Shown: positions 60,332-64,000 of the stretch, in pieces
Layout: each line of letters opens with the position of its first letter
Position numbering within the stretch: the stretch's first letter is position 1
Position numbers and translations under genes: made by a program
Notes under the pieces: generated by a model
Databases searched by the model: none
What the model saw: only the letters and a program-made list of their open reading frames with translations
What the model was told of the DNA's origin: nothing
DNA from: Sedimenticola sp.
GTDB taxonomy: Bacteria; Pseudomonadota; Gammaproteobacteria; Chromatiales; Chromatiaceae
Assembly: GCA_026992075.1 (NCBI GenBank)
Contig: JALXAM010000010.1
Span: forward strand, 1-64,000
DNA: 64,000 nt
Direction of reading: 5' to 3'

Positions 60332-62185
60332 CTAGAGTTCGTTCCAAATATCGTCGAAGTTCTCATCGTCCGGGCCGACTGTGCTGTCTTTCTCCGGCCT
60401 GTCCAGGTATTCGAACTGGTAATGAACGAAATTGTTGTTGGATTCGATCCACTTGTTCAGCCGGATCCGGTGCTTGCCGAACTCGGTGATGAGCGTCAGC
60501 TCGGTCTCCAGGCCGAAGACGTGGGTGTTGGTGAGCAGGCTCTGCTCATGTCGGTCATCGTCGCTGCTGGAGAGAAGCAGGCAACGGTACTGGTTCTGTT
60601 CGTTTCCCGTGGGCCGCTTGGCTGGCGTCACCGTCACCTCGGTGCAACTCGGCGCCAGGATCTGCAGCCCCAGGTAGAGCTCGTTGTCGCTGTGGTGACG
60701 CAACCAGCGGGTGACGGCCACGCCGAAATCGTCCGGCCGTTCGGGACAACGAATGCCCAGCACGTCGCCCACCCTTACCCTCATGGGATAGTTGCGCCGC
60801 CAGGACAGGCAATAGCCCTCCACACTCTGGTTGTAGGTGAGCACCGCAAAGGGGTTCTCCTGGCGGGGGGCGCTGCGCAGTTTGGAGAGCTGATCCTGAT
60901 CCTGGGTCCCCAGAAGGGTGCTGATCACCGCCCGGCTGTCGTTGAACAGGGAGTCGCCATTGGGATTCACCGGCGAGGCGATGGCCAGGCTGCTGAACAC
61001 GCTGTCGTTCCAGGTGAGTCGGCTGTTTGGGGTGACGCTTTTCTCTGGGTTTTCCTGGGGCGGTTCGTTCTGTTTCGCTTCTGTTGCACGCCTCTCTTCC
61101 AGCAGGCGCATCAGGTTACCCAAGCCCACCACGGCCTCGATCTCGCTGCGCACTTGGTCCCGTGGAAACTTTCTTTCCAGCGACTTGGTCCAGTTGCGGA
61201 TCAGGGGGCGCAGCAGGGACCGGCTGAGCCGTTGCTGATCCCGTTCCAGGTAGGCGGGTGATTCCCAGTCCGCAGACTCGAATTCCGCCCTTGCGTCGTC
61301 GATCACCTCGTTCAGATCCAGCGCCAGGAAGCGGGCGTCTTCACGTTCCCCTTCGTTGAGGTTGCTCTTTGGCGGTTCGTCCGCCCAGAGGTTGATGAAG
61401 AAAAGGCCGGTGTTGCCCTGGGTTTCGTGGGCGGGCAGCAGCCTGCTCAACTCAGCCCAGTAGGAAGCCTTTCGGTGGATGCGCTGGATCTGGGTCTGGC
61501 GCAATCGATAGGGGTTGGTAGTGGCCAGCAGCACCATGCTCTTGTATACGTTTTCGATACTGCGGGCGTGCTTGCGGGAGCGGAGGAAACCCTGATTCTC
61601 CTTCACCGGCACGTCCTGCACCTGATTCTGCCAGGCCCAGGCATAGAGATAGTTGGCCTCCCGCCACAATCCTTCCGGGTAATCCCTGTAGACCAGCAGG
61701 TTGTAGAACAGCTTTTCACCGAGATAGAGGATGGCCCGCTGGGCGGCGACGATCACCAGCTTCTGATTGAAGTTGCGTTCGTCGCCCAGTACCTGGTCGA
61801 GAAAGAGGATCTTGTAGGCATTGGCCATCTCATCGCAGAGTGCACTGGTGAGTTGGGCGGCTTTCCGTGCCTTGGAGGAGAGGGGGAAGCCGACGTTGAA
61901 GTAATGCCGGCAGATATTGCGGTTGATGTAGTTCACCGGCTCGCGGAAAGCCTCGATGGCTTCGGTACGGACCAGCGTGGGGACTTGGATGCGGTTGAAG
62001 GTGACCAGTGTGTTGTAAACCTGCCGTGCCGTCTCGCCGATGTTGGCCACCGGCAGCTCTTCGGCCCACCGGCGCACCTCCTTGGGATTGAGCAGAAAGG
62101 AATCCTTGGGCGGTTCGGACTGGGAAGGAATGGAAAGCGCCTGCAGCGAGCCTTTCCGGAAATCTTCTTGGTTTTTTTCAGCCAT
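60332..62185 (-). CDS. Conserved protein adjacent to fimX, possible PilZ-like C-terminus
   Basis: This 617-aa cytoplasmic protein has no family I can name with certainty. The C-terminal part (about 440-560; YCLSWRRNYPMRVRVGDVLGI then LYLGLQILAP) has the RRxxR- and D/GxxxxxxL-like spacing of a PilZ fold, so it may sense c-di-GMP too. A related gene lies beside fimX in Pseudomonas. Co-directional with fimX, 21 bp upstream. Confidence 0.65.
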   Translation of the reverse strand: MAEKNQEDFRKGSLQALSIPSQSEPPKDSFLLNPKEVRRWAEELPVANIGETARQVYNTLVTFNRIQVPTLVRTEAIEAFREPVNYINRNICRHYFNVGFPLSSKARKAAQLTSALCDEMANAYKILFLDQVLGDERNFNQKLVIVAAQRAILYLGEKLFYNLLVYRDYPEGLWREANYLYAWAWQNQVQDVPVKENQGFLRSRKHARSIENVYKSMVLLATTNPYRLRQTQIQRIHRKASYWAELSRLLPAHETQGNTGLFFINLWADEPPKSNLNEGEREDARFLALDLNEVIDDARAEFESADWESPAYLERDQQRLSRSLLRPLIRNWTKSLERKFPRDQVRSEIEAVVGLGNLMRLLEERRATEAKQNEPPQENPEKSVTPNSRLTWNDSVFSSLAIASPVNPNGDSLFNDSRAVISTLLGTQDQDQLSKLRSAPRQENPFAVLTYNQSVEGYCLSWRRNYPMRVRVGDVLGIRCPERPDDFGVAVTRWLRHHSDNELYLGLQILAPSCTEVTVTPAKRPTGNEQNQYRCLLLSSSDDDRHEQSLLTNTHVFGLETELTLITEFGKHRIRLNKWIESNNNFVHYQFEYLDRPEKDSTVGPDDENFDDIWNEL

Positions 62186-62463
62186 GATGATCTATGGGCA
62201 TCCTGTCAGTGGCGTTCCGGATCAGGCTTTCTCTTTCCAATGTTCACGGGTCCTGTTTCGGGCGGGGTCGCGCAGGCGTTCCGCCATGGAGTGGCCGGAC
62301 AGACTCCAAAAAAATCTGGTTTGACGATCGTTCCCTGTAGGGCAGGGCTTCGGGCCGTTGGCTCCAACATCCCTATCGGCGTGATCGGAAAGAAATTAAC
62401 ACATTATTCAGGGATGAGGTCCCACGAAACAGCCAAACCTTGACGCAATGGACGGTTGACCAC

Positions 62464-63471
62464 TCATTCCAGCGGCAGCTTGCTGGGCGCGCCCACCTCT
62501 TCCACCACCAGCCGGGGCAGTAGATAACCAGGCAGAAGGTTCCGCATCGCCTGGTGCAGTTCTTTGGCCCGGTGGGCGGGCACTTCGAAATGGGCAGCCC
62601 CATCCACCTTGTCCATTTGGTGAAGATAATAGGGTAAGATACCGAAATCGAACAGCTTTTCACACAGGGACACCTGGGTTTCCAGGTCGTCGTTGATGCC
62701 TCGCAACAGAACCGATTGGTTCAGAACCTGGATCCCCTCCTGGCGCAATGGCCGCAGGGCCTGTGCCAGCGGGGTGGACAGTTCGGCGGGATGGTTGACA
62801 TGTAGCACCAGGGTGCAGGCGAGCCGACTGCGGGCGAGCAGCTGTATGAGTCCATCATCCAGCCGCCCGGGCAGCACCACGGGCAGGCGGCTGTGGATGC
62901 GCAGGCGGCGCACCCGGGACAGCCGGCCGATCCGTTCCACCAGCTCCTCCAGCTGTTGGTTGCCCAGCATCAGCGGGTCGCCACCGCTGAGGATCACTTC
63001 GGTAAGCGTCGGGTCCCCGGCCAGGATCTCGAACAGTGCAGGCCAGTGGCGCCGGTCGGCGCGTTCTTCCCGATAGGGAAAATGGCGTCGGAAGCAGTAG
63101 CGGCAATGGATGGCACAGCTTCCGGTGGCGATGATCAGGGCTCGTCCGTGATACTTGCGCAGCAGGCCGGGACCGGTTCGGGCCAGGCGATCCCCGGTGG
63201 GGTCGCTGCCGAACCCAGGGGCGGGTTCCCCCTCGTGGAGGGAAGGAAGTACCTGCAGCAGCAGGGGATCGTTGGGGTTGCCCGGTTCCATCAGATCGGC
63301 GAAATGGCGGGTGACCCGCAGGGGAAAGTCCTGCGCCACCCTTTCCAGCCCCGGATGCCAGTGGGTTTCCAGCCCCAGGTGACGCAGCAGCTGCCGGGGC
63401 GAACGAAAGGCGTCGGCCAGTTGCTGCTGCCAGTGCGGGGTGTTCGTCAGCGCGCTGGAAAAGGGTATCAT
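62464..63471 (-). CDS. epmB: EF-P lysine 2,3-aminomutase
   Basis: This 335-aa radical-SAM enzyme makes (R)-beta-lysine for EF-P modification. The cluster cysteines are C119, C123 and C126 (CAIHCRYC), with the SGGDPLML motif of lysine aminomutases and the PLP lysine in the C-terminal half. It is divergent from efp with 33 bp between starts, which fits a shared promoter and function. Confidence 0.93.
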   Translation of the reverse strand: MIPFSSALTNTPHWQQQLADAFRSPRQLLRHLGLETHWHPGLERVAQDFPLRVTRHFADLMEPGNPNDPLLLQVLPSLHEGEPAPGFGSDPTGDRLARTGPGLLRKYHGRALIIATGSCAIHCRYCFRRHFPYREERADRRHWPALFEILAGDPTLTEVILSGGDPLMLGNQQLEELVERIGRLSRVRRLRIHSRLPVVLPGRLDDGLIQLLARSRLACTLVLHVNHPAELSTPLAQALRPLRQEGIQVLNQSVLLRGINDDLETQVSLCEKLFDFGILPYYLHQMDKVDGAAHFEVPAHRAKELHQAMRNLLPGYLLPRLVVEEVGAPSKLPLE

Positions 63472-63504
63472 TGGGCCGACTTCACATTCCAGGCAGAGGA
63501 GACC

Positions 63505-64000
63505 ATGGCGACCTATAGTACCAACGAATTCCGGGGGGGGCTGAAGCTGCTCCTCGACGGAGATCCCTGCGTCATCATCGAGAACGAGTTCGTCAAGCCG
63601 GGCAAAGGCCAGGCCTTCAATCGTGTCAAGCTGCGCAATCTCAAGACCGGCCGGGTGCTGGAGAAGACCTTCAAGTCGGGGGAGAGCGTGGAGGCGGCGG
63701 ACGTCATCGACCGCGACCTGCAGTATCTCTACACCGATGGCGAGTACTGGTACTTCATGGATCCCGAGACCTTCGAACAGTACCAGGCCGATGCCAACGC
63801 CATGGGGGACGCGGTGAAATGGATCAAGGATCAGGATATCTGTAACGTCACCCTCTGGAACGGCCAGCCCATCGCGGTGGAGGCGCCCAATTTCGTGGTG
63901 CTGGAGATCACCGACACCGATCCCGGCCTCAAGGGGGACACCTCCGGGGGCGGTGGCAAGCCGGCCACTCTGGAGACCGGCGCCGTGGTGCGGGTGCCCC
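63505..64000 (+). CDS. efp: Elongation factor P, 5' part
   Basis: The first 165 codons are present; the gene runs off the right edge. The protein starts [14 protein letters not shown] and has the beta-lysylation site K34 in PGKGQAF, as in EF-P modified by EpmA/EpmB. EF-P helps the ribosome through polyproline stretches. AGAGGAGA precedes the ATG. The epmB neighbour supports beta-lysylation; epmA is not in the window. Confidence 0.95.
   Translation, partial: MATYSTNEFRGGLKLLLDGDPCVIIENEFVKPGKGQAFNRVKLRNLKTGRVLEKTFKSGESVEAADVIDRDLQYLYTDGEYWYFMDPETFEQYQADANAMGDAVKWIKDQDICNVTLWNGQPIAVEAPNFVVLEITDTDPGLKGDTSGGGGKPATLETGAVVRVP

Overview
The window is about 64 kb of gap-free, GC-rich bacterial chromosome that is almost entirely coding. 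The gene set points to a gammaproteobacterium that respires nitrogen oxides: assimilatory nasA/kinase/nirBD, a Sec-type (clade II) nitrous oxide reductase cluster, the 1,4-dihydroxynaphthoate menaquinone pathway, a FimX-like protein, and EpmB beside EF-P. A Chromatiales-like sulfur oxidiser or denitrifier would fit, but that placement is inference because no rRNA or other phylogenetic marker was compared. I found no tRNA, rRNA, CRISPR array, prophage or insertion sequence.

Layout. (1) 1-2330: 5' end of an rnfB-like gene, a divergent LysR regulator with a strong palindrome between them, a DUF302 protein and thiol peroxidase. (2) 2611-14265: nitrate assimilation. A PP2C/Ser-Thr kinase fusion and a nitrate transporter face nirB, nirD, a CBS-domain protein, a molybdopterin nitrate reductase and a fused ferredoxin/membrane-anchor subunit. 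The 376-bp divergent spacer holds two back-to-back sigma-54 promoters and an NtrC-type palindrome. Several families of short palindromic repeats lie in the gaps. (3) 14238-16712: a GGDEF/EAL protein with a periplasmic CxxCH haem sensor. (4) 16840-20124: mobB, menE, a hotdog thioesterase and menC. (5) 20330-32264: nosZ, three c-type cytochromes, nosB, nosD, nosG, nosH, nosF, nosL, nosY and a small Met-motif protein, with FNR/DNR-type boxes before nosZ and before the third cytochrome. (6) 32475-35418: a second GGDEF/EAL protein with a periplasmic solute-binding protein. (7) 36042-40793: menF, menD, menB, menA. (8) 40831-49720: sppA, small envelope and hypothetical proteins, an OmpA-like protein, a SirB-like protein, nadA, a ROK kinase and a dynamin-like GTPase. 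(9) 49991-58235: an SCP2 protein, an RND efflux pair whose pump has a long lysine/alanine-rich tail, a ParA ATPase, a Met-rich coiled-coil protein and a 5'-nucleotidase. (10) 58217-64000: a FimX-like protein with its 617-aa neighbour, then epmB divergent from efp (cut by the window end).

How the genes fit together. Nitrate is imported by NasA, reduced by the molybdenum enzyme (cofactor maturation helped by MobB) and then to ammonium by NirBD; NtrC and sigma-54 would place this under nitrogen limitation. The fused FeS/membrane subunit suggests that the nitrate reductase draws electrons from the quinone pool. Under low oxygen, FNR-type regulators would turn on N2O respiration, with menaquinol made by the men genes on either side of the nos cluster and the small cytochromes as likely electron carriers. 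The c-di-GMP proteins scattered between these blocks may link respiratory state to surface behaviour, which is inference.
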